DNA of 64,000 bases, taken from the NCBI RefSeq assembly GCF_020614395.1, contig NZ_CP085324.1, positions 1,493,564 through 1,557,563 of the forward strand, in the 5' to 3' direction. A model generated the notes under the pieces. It was not told the DNA's origin and did no database searches. It saw nothing but the letters and a program-made list of their open reading frames with translations. The first letter of the stretch is position 1, and each line of letters starts with the position of its first letter. This DNA comes from Salarchaeum japonicum (GTDB taxonomy: Archaea; Halobacteriota; Halobacteria; Halobacteriales; Halobacteriaceae). A program made the position numbers and the translations under genes. Below are positions 35,956-44,014 of the stretch, in pieces.

Positions 35956-35961
35956 ATTAAA
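35956..35961 (-). promoter_or_regulatory. TATA box for the dehydrogenase/hydratase fusion
   Basis: On the - strand TTTAAT, centred 29 bases before the ATG at 35930. It occupies the site of the alternative upstream ATG, so that longer start is unlikely. Confidence 0.5.
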
Positions 35962-36106
35962 CCACCGACAGACTGTTATCGCTGTAAACACACCGCTCGT
36001 TGAACTGTACGAAACTAGCCGTTCGTGTTGTTTCTGAAATCTTCGGTAACACGGCGTCGGGCGTCGGCCGGACGTTTCAAGGGACGGCCGCGGGTAGTCG
36101 GGGAGG

Positions 36107-37204
36107 ATGCGACGACTACTCGTCACCGTCCTCCTCGCCGCCCTGGTCGCGCTGGCCGGCTGCGGGGGGAGCGGGACGACGACGACCGCACCGACGACGG
36201 ACGAAACGACGGCCGCGACGACCACGCAGGAGTCTGTGAGCGACTTCCCGCCGGGCGCGAGCGCGTCCGGCCTGACGAACGCGAGCGCGTCCGGCCTGAC
36301 GAACGCGAGCGCGCTCATCGAGGCGCACATCGACGCGTTGAACGACACCGCGTACGCGTTCGAACTGGACGCGACGAACACCGGCGGCGACACCGAGACG
36401 CGGACGCGGTTCGCCGGCGCGACGGACGGCGACGACACCGTCTTCCGGCAGAACACGACCGGCTCCGCGCTCGAACTCTACGCGTCCGGCGACTACGCGC
36501 TCCAGCGCCAGTCGTCGGGCGACACCACCCGATACCAGGTGTTGCAGGGCCCGATAGCCGCCCAGCAGGCGAGTTCGATGACGACCGTCCAACAGCTCGT
36601 GCTCGCGACCTACCTCGGCGCGGGTGACTACGCCGTGACGGGGACGACCACGAGCGACGGCACGGAGTACGTCGAACTCAGGGCGACCGGCGTGAACGAG
36701 AGCTCGTCGACCGCGGAGAACGTCGAGTCCTTCGAGGCGACGCTGCTCGTGACGCAGGACGGCCGCATCGACGAGTTCACCGGAACGGTGCGCGCGAACC
36801 AGTCCGGCACCACGACCACGACGGAGTTCTCGTACGGCGTCACGGACGTCGGGTCGGCCGACCCGAGCGCGCCCGCGTGGGCGGCCGACATCCCGCAGGT
36901 GACCGCGAGCGTGGCTGACGGCGGGAACGCGCTCGTCGTGGAGAACACGGGCGGGAGCGCGGTCGCCGCGAACACGTCCCTCACGCTGATGACTGACGCG
37001 GGCTACGCGGACGTGACGTTCGCCGCGGAACTCGCGCCCGGCGAGACCGCGTACGTCGCCGCGACCGAGGGCGACGGCGGCCTGACCGCGACCGTCACGC
37101 GCGACGCGCCAGCCGACGGCGGCTTCGACTTCGCGAGCGCGAACCGCGTCGTCCTCACCGGGCAGGCGGGGAGCGTCGTCTTCCAGTTGGTCGTCGAAAA
37201 CTAA
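36107..37204 (+). CDS. Secreted lipoprotein of unknown function
   Basis: A 365-residue lipoprotein. The N-terminus MRRLLVTVLLAALVALAGCG is a Sec-type signal with lipobox LAGC (anchor C19), followed by a Thr-rich linker. Residues 51-66 hold two identical copies of an 8-residue unit (ASASGLTN), encoded by a perfect 24-base tandem repeat. The middle (about 70-245) resembles LolA/LppX-like lipid-binding folds in having long alternating beta strands (DTETRTRFAG, TTTTTEFSYGVTDV), but I cannot assign it. The C-terminal part is a second beta-rich domain. The stop overlaps the convergent DMT transporter by four bases. Confidence 0.75.
   Translation: MRRLLVTVLLAALVALAGCGGSGTTTTAPTTDETTAATTTQESVSDFPPGASASGLTNASASGLTNASALIEAHIDALNDTAYAFELDATNTGGDTETRTRFAGATDGDDTVFRQNTTGSALELYASGDYALQRQSSGDTTRYQVLQGPIAAQQASSMTTVQQLVLATYLGAGDYAVTGTTTSDGTEYVELRATGVNESSSTAENVESFEATLLVTQDGRIDEFTGTVRANQSGTTTTTEFSYGVTDVGSADPSAPAWAADIPQVTASVADGGNALVVENTGGSAVAANTSLTLMTDAGYADVTFAAELAPGETAYVAATEGDGGLTATVTRDAPADGGFDFASANRVVLTGQAGSVVFQLVVEN
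36257..36304 (+). repeat. Perfect 24-base tandem repeat inside the lipoprotein gene
   Basis: A 24-base unit starting GCGAGCGCGTCCGG occurs twice without change (36257-36280 and 36281-36304), followed by a partial third copy (GCGAGCGCG, 36305-36313). It encodes ASASGLTN twice, in frame, just after the lipid-anchor linker. Confidence 0.9.
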
Positions 37205-38118
37205 CTCCGCTGTCGCGCTCGCGCGGTCGCGATGATTCCCGCGAGCACGACCGCGCCGCCGGCGACTGTGGCGGCCCCCGGGACTTCCGTGAACACGAGG
37301 AGCGCCAGCAGCGTGCTACCGACGGGTTCGCCGAGCAGGGTGACGGAGACGACGCTGGACTCGACGTGTTCGAGCGCCCAGTTCACGACCGTGTGCCCGA
37401 ACAGGCCTGGGCCGAGCGCCATCGCCGCGAACAGCACCCACTCCCCGCGGGGGTACGCGAACAGGGGGTGGCCGGCGGCGAGGACGAGCGCGAGGAGGGT
37501 GAGCGTGCAGACGGAGTAGACGACGAGCGTGTAGGGGACGAGCGCGATGCGCTGGCGGAGCGACCGCCCGGCGAGCACGTAGACGGACGCGGCGAGCGCG
37601 CCCGCGACGGCGAGCAGGTCGCCGTAGAGCGCGCCCGACCCGAGGAAGGTAGAGAGAACGCTCGCGCCGCCGAGGACGGGGTCGCCGAGCGCCATCACCG
37701 CCGCGCCGGCGACGGCGACGAGGATGCCGGCGAGCATCCGGCGGGTGAGGCGCTCGCCGAGCAAGAGTGCCGCGCCGAGCGCGACGAACAGCGGCTGGGT
37801 CTGGACGAGCGTGACCGACGCGGCGACGCTTGTCCAGTTCAGGCTCTCGAACCACGCCGCGAAGTGCACGGCGAGCGCCACGCCCGAGACGATGGCGACC
37901 GCGGCGTCACGCGAACCGAGCGACCGCACGGTGCCGGCGTGGCCGCGCGCGAACGGGAGGATGCACGCGGTCGTGAAGAGCACGCGGTAGAACGCCTTCA
38001 CGAGGCTCGGCGCGCTCGACGCCTCCACGAGAATCGCGCTCGTCGAGACGGCGACCACCGCGACGGCGAGCGCCGCCATCGGGTTCGTGCGCGCCGCCAG
38101 TCGGTCGAGACCACTCAC
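37201..38118 (-). CDS. DMT superfamily (EamA) transporter
   Basis: Integral membrane protein of 305 residues made of two EamA halves with about ten hydrophobic helices. The first half contains FYRVLFTTACILPFARG and AAWFESLNWTSVAASVTLVQTQPLFVALGAALLLGE, and the second half repeats the pattern with HTVVNWALEHVESSVVSVTLLGEPVGSTLLALLVF. Such proteins export amino acids or other metabolites. No substrate can be inferred. Convergent with the lipoprotein gene. Confidence 0.9.
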   Translation of the reverse strand: MSGLDRLAARTNPMAALAVAVVAVSTSAILVEASSAPSLVKAFYRVLFTTACILPFARGHAGTVRSLGSRDAAVAIVSGVALAVHFAAWFESLNWTSVAASVTLVQTQPLFVALGAALLLGERLTRRMLAGILVAVAGAAVMALGDPVLGGASVLSTFLGSGALYGDLLAVAGALAASVYVLAGRSLRQRIALVPYTLVVYSVCTLTLLALVLAAGHPLFAYPRGEWVLFAAMALGPGLFGHTVVNWALEHVESSVVSVTLLGEPVGSTLLALLVFTEVPGAATVAGGAVVLAGIIATARARQRS

Positions 38119-38190
38119 TACCCGATAACGAAACGCGCGAAAGAAGTGAATTGCGTTCGGAGACGCCGACCCAGCCGGTACGAGGGCGTT

Positions 38191-38748
38191 TTAGACGTCG
38201 TCGGGCACGTCGAAGTCGTGGTAGTGCTCGCCCTCCTCCTTGGAGAGGATGTCGAGCGCGGCGGCCGCGCCGTCGCCCGCGGAGATGACGGCCTGCCACT
38301 CCTGGTCGCGCACCATCGCGCCGGTCGCGTACGCGTTCTCCACGCTCGTCTCCATGTCGACCCCGACGTCCACCACATCGCCGTCGAAGTCCGCGCCGAG
38401 CTCCTCCGCGAGGTCGCGGTTCGCGCCCGTCGCGAGCACGAGATAGTCGGACTCGTACTCGTCCTCGCCAGTCACGACGTGGAACCGTCCGTCCTCGGTC
38501 TTCGTGACGGACTCGACTTCCTCGTCGTCGTGGAGTTCCGCGCCGTGGTCGTCGCTCGCGTGCTTGCGCGCGCGCTCGTGGAAGACGCTCCCGTCGATGG
38601 AGCGGATGCCGAGGTAGTTGAACAGGTGGGCCTTGTGGAGCCACGTCCCGTCCGTGTCGAACACCTTCGTGTCGAGGCCGTTCTTGGCGGTGAACAGTCC
38701 AGCGCTCAGTCCTGCCGCGCCACCGCCGACGACGAGTACGTCAGACAT
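38191..38748 (-). CDS. Minimal FAD-dependent thioredoxin-reductase-like protein
   Basis: A 185-residue flavoprotein of the thioredoxin reductase superfamily: N-terminal VVGGGAAGLSAGLFTAKNGL (FAD-binding GxGxxG), LVLATGAN, and a C-terminal VENAYATGAMVRDQEWQAVISAGDGAAAALDI that closes the FAD site. The NADPH domain normally inserted between these parts is absent and there is no cysteine at all, so the redox-active CxxC is missing. It must use FAD chemistry without a dithiol, or be a partner subunit. Similar short proteins occur in haloarchaea. Confidence 0.8.
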   Translation of the reverse strand: MSDVLVVGGGAAGLSAGLFTAKNGLDTKVFDTDGTWLHKAHLFNYLGIRSIDGSVFHERARKHASDDHGAELHDDEEVESVTKTEDGRFHVVTGEDEYESDYLVLATGANRDLAEELGADFDGDVVDVGVDMETSVENAYATGAMVRDQEWQAVISAGDGAAAALDILSKEEGEHYHDFDVPDDV

Positions 38749-38779
38749 ACCTCAGAATCCGGACGCGGGCCGCATAAAT

Positions 38780-39259
38780 CTACAGGCCGGAGAAGTGTTC
38801 GCGGGTTCGGCGGTGGCGCGCGCGAAACATCATATCGAGACCGGGGCGGCCGAGCGCGGCGGGCGCGCCGAAGGGGAGTTCGTACCGGACGCGGTCGCGA
38901 ATCAGGGTTCGGTCGTCGGAGTCGGCGTAGAACAGGTGGGTGTGTCGCCACGAGGCGAACGGCCCGCCCTCCATCTCGTCCACGAAGTACGCGAACCCGT
39001 CGCGTTCCTCGCGTTCCGCGATGACGGACGTCCAGGACTCTCTGGGGCCGGGGAGGAACGGCGGCCCCGCGGACATCCGGATGCGCGCGCCGGGTTCGAG
39101 GACGCCCGGGTCGGGTGCGCCGTCCGGGCCGACGACGGACTCGATGCGGAGGCCGGCCCACGCGGGCGTCAGTTCTTCGAGGCCCTCGACGCGCGAGTGG
39201 AACGCCCACACGTCGCTGAGCGGCGCGTCAACCCGGACGTCGCGTTCGTACATCGCCAT
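38780..39259 (-). CDS. SRPBCC (START-like) family protein
   Basis: A 159-residue single-domain protein with the SRPBCC layout: an N-terminal strand MYERDVRVDAPLSDVWAFHSRVEGLEELTPAW, a central beta sheet and a long C-terminal helix (GRPGLDMMFRARHRRTREHF). These folds bind hydrophobic ligands or act as cyclases. Start at ATG 39259; an in-frame ATG two codons later is an alternative. The upstream part of the open frame does not look coding. Probably not in an operon with the flavoprotein gene, since the gap is 31 bases and no overlap exists. Confidence 0.8.
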   Translation of the reverse strand: MAMYERDVRVDAPLSDVWAFHSRVEGLEELTPAWAGLRIESVVGPDGAPDPGVLEPGARIRMSAGPPFLPGPRESWTSVIAEREERDGFAYFVDEMEGGPFASWRHTHLFYADSDDRTLIRDRVRYELPFGAPAALGRPGLDMMFRARHRRTREHFSGL

Positions 39260-39329
39260 ACGGGGGGTAGGACGGCCAGCATGTAAACGCTCCCGGCGGC
39301 CGTGGCAAGTGCTAGCGACAGGAAGCACG

Positions 39330-39337
39330 CTTATGTA
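39330..39337 (+). promoter_or_regulatory. TATA box for the aminotransferase gene
   Basis: CTTATGTA centred about 26 bases before the ATG at 39360, leaderless spacing. Supports ATG 39360 against the longer open frame upstream. Confidence 0.6.
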
Positions 39338-39359
39338 CCACAGGGACTTTCGGGAGAGT

Positions 39360-40505
39360 ATGCCCTCGGAGCGTGCGACTCGCACGACACCGTTCACAGC
39401 GATGTCCGTCCTCGAACGTGCCAGCGAACTGGAGGGTGTCGTCCACATGGAAGTGGGCGAACCCGACTTCGAACCCCCCGCGGCGGCAATCGAGGCGGCG
39501 GCAGCGGCGCTCCGGGACGGCCCGACGGAGTACACGTCGAGCCGCGGAAAGCAGAGCCTGCGGGACGCCATCAGCGACTACTACGACCGCCGGTACGGCG
39601 TGGACGTGCCCGCGGAGCGCATCATCGTCACGCCGGGGTCGTCCCCCGCGCTCCTCCTCACCATGCTGTCCATCGTCGACCCCGGCGAGGAGGTCGTGCT
39701 CACCGACCCCTACTACGCGTGCTACCCGAACTTCGTCCGGCAGGCCGGCGGCACGATTTCGACGGTGCCGCTCGACCCCGACGCGGGGTTCGCGCCCGAC
39801 GTGGACGAGTTCCGGTCGGCTATCACGCGCGACACCGCCGCGGCGCTCGTGAACTCGCCGAGCAACCCCACGGGCGCGGTGATGAGCGGCGACAGCCTGG
39901 AAGCCATCGCGGAGCGCGCGCGCCGAACCGACACGCGCCTCGTTTCGGACGAGGTCTACCACGGCCTCACGTACGACGACGACGAGCACTCCGTCCTCGA
40001 ATACACCGAGGACGCCATCGTGCTCGACGGCGTGTCGAAGCGCTACGGGATGACGGGCTGGCGGCTCGGCTGGATGGTCGCGCCGCCCGACCTCGTGGAG
40101 ACCCTGAACCGGCTCGCGCAGAACATCGTCATCTGCGCGCCGAACCACGTGCAGGACGGCGCGGAGGCCGCGCTCCGGATGGGCGACGACTGGCTCGACG
40201 GCATCAAGGAAACCTATCGGGAACGCCGCGACTTCCTCGTGGACGCCGCGGACGACCTCGGCCTCTCGATGGACTACACGCCCGGCGGCGCGTACTACCT
40301 CCTGCTCGACGTGAGCCACCTGCCCGGCGACGCGTTCGAGGTCGCGGACGTGTTCCTCGAAGACGCCGGCGTCGCGATGACGCCCGGCCCCGACTTCGGG
40401 GAGGGCGCGGAGGACACGCTCCGCGCGTCGTACGCGACGAGCACGAGCGACCTCGAAGAAGCAGTCTCCCGGCTGGACGAACTCCTCTCCCAGACCGCTA
40501 TTTGA
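39360..40505 (+). CDS. Class I/II PLP aminotransferase
   Basis: A 381-residue fold-type I aminotransferase. YTSSRGKQSLRDAI and the PLP pocket NSPSNPTGAVM are visible, the cofactor lysine is K227 in DGVSKRYGMTGWRLGW, and the substrate-carboxylate arginine lies in EDTLRASYATS. It resembles the aspartate/aromatic aminotransferase branch found in archaea. The amino acid used is not fixed by sequence. It ends eight bases inside the convergent Lrp regulator, which may control it. Confidence 0.88.
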   Translation: MPSERATRTTPFTAMSVLERASELEGVVHMEVGEPDFEPPAAAIEAAAAALRDGPTEYTSSRGKQSLRDAISDYYDRRYGVDVPAERIIVTPGSSPALLLTMLSIVDPGEEVVLTDPYYACYPNFVRQAGGTISTVPLDPDAGFAPDVDEFRSAITRDTAAALVNSPSNPTGAVMSGDSLEAIAERARRTDTRLVSDEVYHGLTYDDDEHSVLEYTEDAIVLDGVSKRYGMTGWRLGWMVAPPDLVETLNRLAQNIVICAPNHVQDGAEAALRMGDDWLDGIKETYRERRDFLVDAADDLGLSMDYTPGGAYYLLLDVSHLPGDAFEVADVFLEDAGVAMTPGPDFGEGAEDTLRASYATSTSDLEEAVSRLDELLSQTAI

Positions 40506-40926
40506 GGCGTTCCTGCAGGAAGGAGGGGTGGGCGGCGGTGACGCCGTCGATTTCCAGAATCTCGTCGGAGATGACCGCGCCGAGTTCGTCGCCGTCCGCC
40601 GCGCGCACTTCCGCCATCAGCATGTGGTCGCCGCTGGACGTGTAGAGCGCGTGCACGCTCTCCAGTTCCTTCAGCGCGCGCGTCGCCTCGACGTACTGTT
40701 CACTCGCGACGTCGATACCGACCATCGCGATGCTCTGTCCCGAGAGCTTCTTCGGGTCGACGTCGGCCGAGTAGCCGACGATGACGCCCTCGTCTTCGAG
40801 TTTGTTGATGTACTTCCGGACCGTGGGCTTGGAGACACCGGCGTCCTCGGCGATATCCGCGTACGAGGCTTGCGCGTCCGCTTCGAGCGCCGACAGGATG
40901 CGGTCCTCGGTCGATTCACTACTCAC
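40498..40926 (-). CDS. Lrp/AsnC family transcriptional regulator
   Basis: A 142-residue regulator with an N-terminal winged helix (ILSALEADAQASYADIAEDAGVSKPTVRKYINKLEDEGVI, residues about 9-48) and a C-terminal AsnC/RAM ligand-binding domain (SIAMVGIDV ... VHALYTSSGDHMLMAEVRA). Such proteins sense amino acids and form octamers. A TATA-like GATATTTTTT lies 27 bases upstream on the - strand (40948-40957). It is convergent with an aminotransferase and lies just downstream of the ferredoxin oxidoreductase genes. Confidence 0.92.
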   Translation of the reverse strand: MSSESTEDRILSALEADAQASYADIAEDAGVSKPTVRKYINKLEDEGVIVGYSADVDPKKLSGQSIAMVGIDVASEQYVEATRALKELESVHALYTSSGDHMLMAEVRAADGDELGAVISDEILEIDGVTAAHPSFLQERLK

Positions 40927-40974
40927 ACCCTCTCTTTGGCGTCCGTGAAAAAATATCTTCCGAAGGAGTAAACG

Positions 40975-41910
40975 CTACTTGTGGCGGTCGATGTAGTCGA
41001 ACGACCGCTCCCACTCGGCGGAATCGTCGAAGTAGCGCTCCGCGAGCGGCTGTTCCGGCATCGAACCGCGGTGGCGCTTCTCCTGCTGGTAGGACCTGCG
41101 GCCCTCCTCCACGTAGTAGCGGCCCGTGAGCACGGTGCCCTCGTAGAGGGCGTCCTCGGTCTCGTGCATCATCTCCTGGGCCTCGCGGCGGTCGGACACG
41201 TCGAAGTCGTAGTCGTCGGAGTCCTGGATGTCCACGTAGGGGACGTACTGCTTCGCGTCCTTGTTCCACGTCGGGCACTGCGTGAGGAAGTCGACGTGAC
41301 TGAAGCCGTCGTGCTCCATCGCCTCGACGAGGATTTCCTTCGCCTGGTTCGGGTTCACGGCGGCCGTGCGCGCGACGTAGGACGCGCCGGACGTGAGGCC
41401 GAGCGAGAGCGGGCGAATCGGGGCCTTCGCGTTCCCCTCCGGCTGGGTCTTCGACTTGTGACCCTGCGGGGACGTGGGCGACGTCTGGCCCTTCGTCAGC
41501 CCGAAGACCTCGTTGTTGAACACGATGTAAGTCATGTCGTGGTTCTCCCGGGCGGTGTGCATGAAGTGGTTCCCGCCGATACCGTACCCGTCGCCGTCGC
41601 CGCCGGCGGCGACGACTTCGAGGTCGGAGTTCGCGAGCTTCGCGGCGCGCGCGACCGGGAGCGAGCGACCGTGAATCGTGTGGAAGCCGTAGCTGTCGAA
41701 GTAGCTGTTCAGTTTGCCCGAGCAACCGATGCCGGTGCAGAGCAGGACTTCCTCGGGGTCTTTCCCGAGTTCCGCCATCGCACCCTTGAGGGCTTTGAGG
41801 ACGCCGTAGTCCCCACAGCCCGGACACCAGGTCGGCTGCGGTTCGATACCGGGCGTGAATTCGTTCTGGTCGACCTCGCGGTCGTTACCGATTGCGCTGA
41901 ATGCACTCAT
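40975..41910 (-). CDS. porB: 2-oxoacid:ferredoxin oxidoreductase beta subunit (PorB)
   Basis: TPP-binding subunit of 311 residues, likely of pyruvate:ferredoxin oxidoreductase, which oxidises pyruvate to acetyl-CoA. Cluster-binding cysteines C29 and C32 (CPGCGDYG) and the TPP/Mg motif GGDGDGYGIGGNHFMH are present, with NNEVFGLTKGQTSPTS closing the TPP site. Length and the two-subunit arrangement match haloarchaeal Por. A 2-oxoglutarate enzyme (KorB) is the main alternative. It follows the alpha subunit with a two-base gap. Confidence 0.85.
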   Translation of the reverse strand: MSAFSAIGNDREVDQNEFTPGIEPQPTWCPGCGDYGVLKALKGAMAELGKDPEEVLLCTGIGCSGKLNSYFDSYGFHTIHGRSLPVARAAKLANSDLEVVAAGGDGDGYGIGGNHFMHTARENHDMTYIVFNNEVFGLTKGQTSPTSPQGHKSKTQPEGNAKAPIRPLSLGLTSGASYVARTAAVNPNQAKEILVEAMEHDGFSHVDFLTQCPTWNKDAKQYVPYVDIQDSDDYDFDVSDRREAQEMMHETEDALYEGTVLTGRYYVEEGRRSYQQEKRHRGSMPEQPLAERYFDDSAEWERSFDYIDRHK

Positions 41911-41912
41911 TG

Positions 41913-43805
41913 TTAGTCACCTGCCGCGGGTTCGAGCCGCGTCTGACTGGATGGTTCGTCGAGCCGGTCGTCGATCTCGATCTCGGCCGCTTCCACGATT
42001 TCCGCGGGTTCGAACGGGTTCCCGTTGTACTTGAGGAGGCTGGAGAGCATCTCGCCGTAGCTCCCGGTCTCCTTCTGGATGTGGCCGCGGAACTGCGCGG
42101 TCGTGCTCATCTCCACGACGAGCGCCTCGCTGACGCTGTCGAGGAAGTCACGAACCTTCCGCTCGGGGAAGGGGGCCATCTCCGAGATGGAGAGCGCCTT
42201 CACCGAGTACCCGTTCTCGTTCAGGCGGTCGACGGCCTCCTCGACCGTCCCCGTCTGACTGCCCCAGGAGACGAGACCGAAGTCCGCGGACTCGTCGCCG
42301 TACACGTCCTGGCGCTCGTCCTCGTCGAGGTCCGCGCGAATCGACCGCATCTTGCGGAGCCGGCGGTTCATCTGGTTCACGCGGTTGTCGGGGTCTTCGC
42401 TGATGTGGCCCTCGGGCGTGTGCTCGTTCCCCGTCGCGAGGAAGTGCCCGCCCTTCTGGCCGGGAATCGACCGCGGGCTCACGCCGTTCTCGGGGTCGTG
42501 GCGGAACCGCTCGAACTTCCCGAACTCGTCGTGCGCGGCCTCCGCGATTTCGTCCTCCGTGAGCGTCGACCCGAGGCTGGGGTTCGGCTCCTGGTCGAAG
42601 AACGAGGCGGGGACGTTCCGGTACTCGCCGGAGAGCTTCTGGTCGTAGATGACCATCACTGGAATCTGGTACTCCCACGCGATCTGGAACGCTTTCCGCG
42701 TCTGCTCGTAGCACTCCTCGGGGTCGCTGGGCGCGAACACCACGCGGTGGCTGTCGCCCTGGCTCGTGTAGAGGACGTGCTCCAGGTCGGCCTGCTCGGG
42801 CTTCGTCGGCATCCCCGTGCTGGGGCCTGCGCGCATGGATTCGACGAGCACGAGCGGCGTCTCCGTCATCTCGGCGAGACCGAGCGGCTCGGACATGAGC
42901 GCGAACCCGCCGCCGGACGACCCGGACATCGCCTTCACGCCCGCGTGCGACGCGCCGACGGCGAGCGCCGCCGCCGCGATTTCGTCCTCCACCTGCTCGC
43001 TGATACCGCCCACGTCGGGCATGAGCTGGGTGAGGATGGTGAACACGTCAGTCCACGGCGTCATCGGGTAGCCGGAGATGAACCGGCAGCCCTCGTCGAG
43101 CGCGCCGTACGCGATACCGTGGCTTCCGGAGACGAGCACCTGTTCTTCCTCGTGTTCGCCCTCGGGTACGGACACGTCGTGCGCGTCCACGTCGTACTCC
43201 TCCTGGACGGTCTCGTAGGCGTCGCGGAGCACGTCGAGGTTGGCGTCGAGGATGTCGCCGCCCATCGCGTCGGCCATCAGTTCCTCGATGTAGTCGAGGT
43301 CGAAGCCGATGATTGCGGCGGTCGCGCCGACCCCGGCGGTGTTCCGCATGATTTCGCGGCCGTGTTCCTTCGCGAGACCGCGGAGGTCGAGGTCGTAGAC
43401 GTGCCAGTCGTTCTCCTCGACGCGCTCGTCGAAGTTCTCGATGTCGTCGGTGTCGAGGAGTCCGGAGTCGTAGACGATGACGCCGCCCTCGCGGAGTTCG
43501 TCCAGGTTCTCGGAGAGGGGTTTGACTTCCTCCTCGCCGTAGTACGCGCCCTCCTTCGGGTTCCGGGCGAAGGAGTCGCCGAGCGAGAGCAGGAAGTTGT
43601 AGCCGTCCCCCCGGGAGCGGACGTTCTCCTCCGACGCGCGAATCTCGACGTACGTGTGGCCGCCACGGATACGCGACGGATAGTGCCGGTGCGTGAAGAC
43701 GTTGAGGCCCGAGCGCATCAGCGCCTTCGCGAAGTTCTGGCTCGTCGAGTCGATTCCGTCCCCGGAACCGCCCGCGATTCGCCAGATGAGTTCGTCGTTA
43801 GTCAT
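41913..43805 (-). CDS. porA: 2-oxoacid:ferredoxin oxidoreductase alpha subunit (PorA)
   Basis: A 630-residue subunit that fuses the gamma and alpha domains, as in haloarchaeal and some bacterial ferredoxin oxidoreductases. The N-terminal gamma domain has RIAGGSGDGIDSTSQNFAKALMRSG and RHYPSRIRGGHTYVEIRAS. The alpha domain starts near residue 225 and has GCRFISGYPMTPWTD and the EDEIAAAALAVGASHAGVKAMSGSSGGGFALM stretch. The start ATG 43805 was chosen because upstream residues are not coding-like and a TATA-like CGATAAGG lies on the - strand at 43835-43842. The size (about 630) favours pyruvate over 2-oxoglutarate. It delivers acetyl-CoA to the acyl-CoA network. Confidence 0.85.
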   Translation of the reverse strand: MTNDELIWRIAGGSGDGIDSTSQNFAKALMRSGLNVFTHRHYPSRIRGGHTYVEIRASEENVRSRGDGYNFLLSLGDSFARNPKEGAYYGEEEVKPLSENLDELREGGVIVYDSGLLDTDDIENFDERVEENDWHVYDLDLRGLAKEHGREIMRNTAGVGATAAIIGFDLDYIEELMADAMGGDILDANLDVLRDAYETVQEEYDVDAHDVSVPEGEHEEEQVLVSGSHGIAYGALDEGCRFISGYPMTPWTDVFTILTQLMPDVGGISEQVEDEIAAAALAVGASHAGVKAMSGSSGGGFALMSEPLGLAEMTETPLVLVESMRAGPSTGMPTKPEQADLEHVLYTSQGDSHRVVFAPSDPEECYEQTRKAFQIAWEYQIPVMVIYDQKLSGEYRNVPASFFDQEPNPSLGSTLTEDEIAEAAHDEFGKFERFRHDPENGVSPRSIPGQKGGHFLATGNEHTPEGHISEDPDNRVNQMNRRLRKMRSIRADLDEDERQDVYGDESADFGLVSWGSQTGTVEEAVDRLNENGYSVKALSISEMAPFPERKVRDFLDSVSEALVVEMSTTAQFRGHIQKETGSYGEMLSSLLKYNGNPFEPAEIVEAAEIEIDDRLDEPSSQTRLEPAAGD

Positions 43806-44014
43806 AGTAGGTCTCTGGCCCCCTGCAGTCTGGGCCTTATCGCAAAATTTGGCGGGACTCACTAAATCGTTTGCTATCCATTGGCAGGGAAAAATCGTGA
43901 AAAACAGGCGAGCGAGCGCCCCTCCACCGCCCTCGACGGGTTTCCCCGACGGCGTTGTGTGCAACCTCAAACACGAAAGTACAAATACAGTACCGTAAAT
44001 ATAACAGTTTAGAA

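Noticed and set aside
35978-35998. TGTT...AACA symmetric element upstream of the beta-oxidation fusion as an operator
   Set aside because: The match is short and imperfect, and A/T-rich promoter DNA gives such symmetry by chance; no second copy was found at the related promoters.
43955-44014. Upstream in-frame extension (MCATSNTK...) of the PKD-type protein
   Set aside because: The signal peptide begins at the later ATG (MRKYLVVVL), and the extension overlaps the A/T-rich promoter segment.
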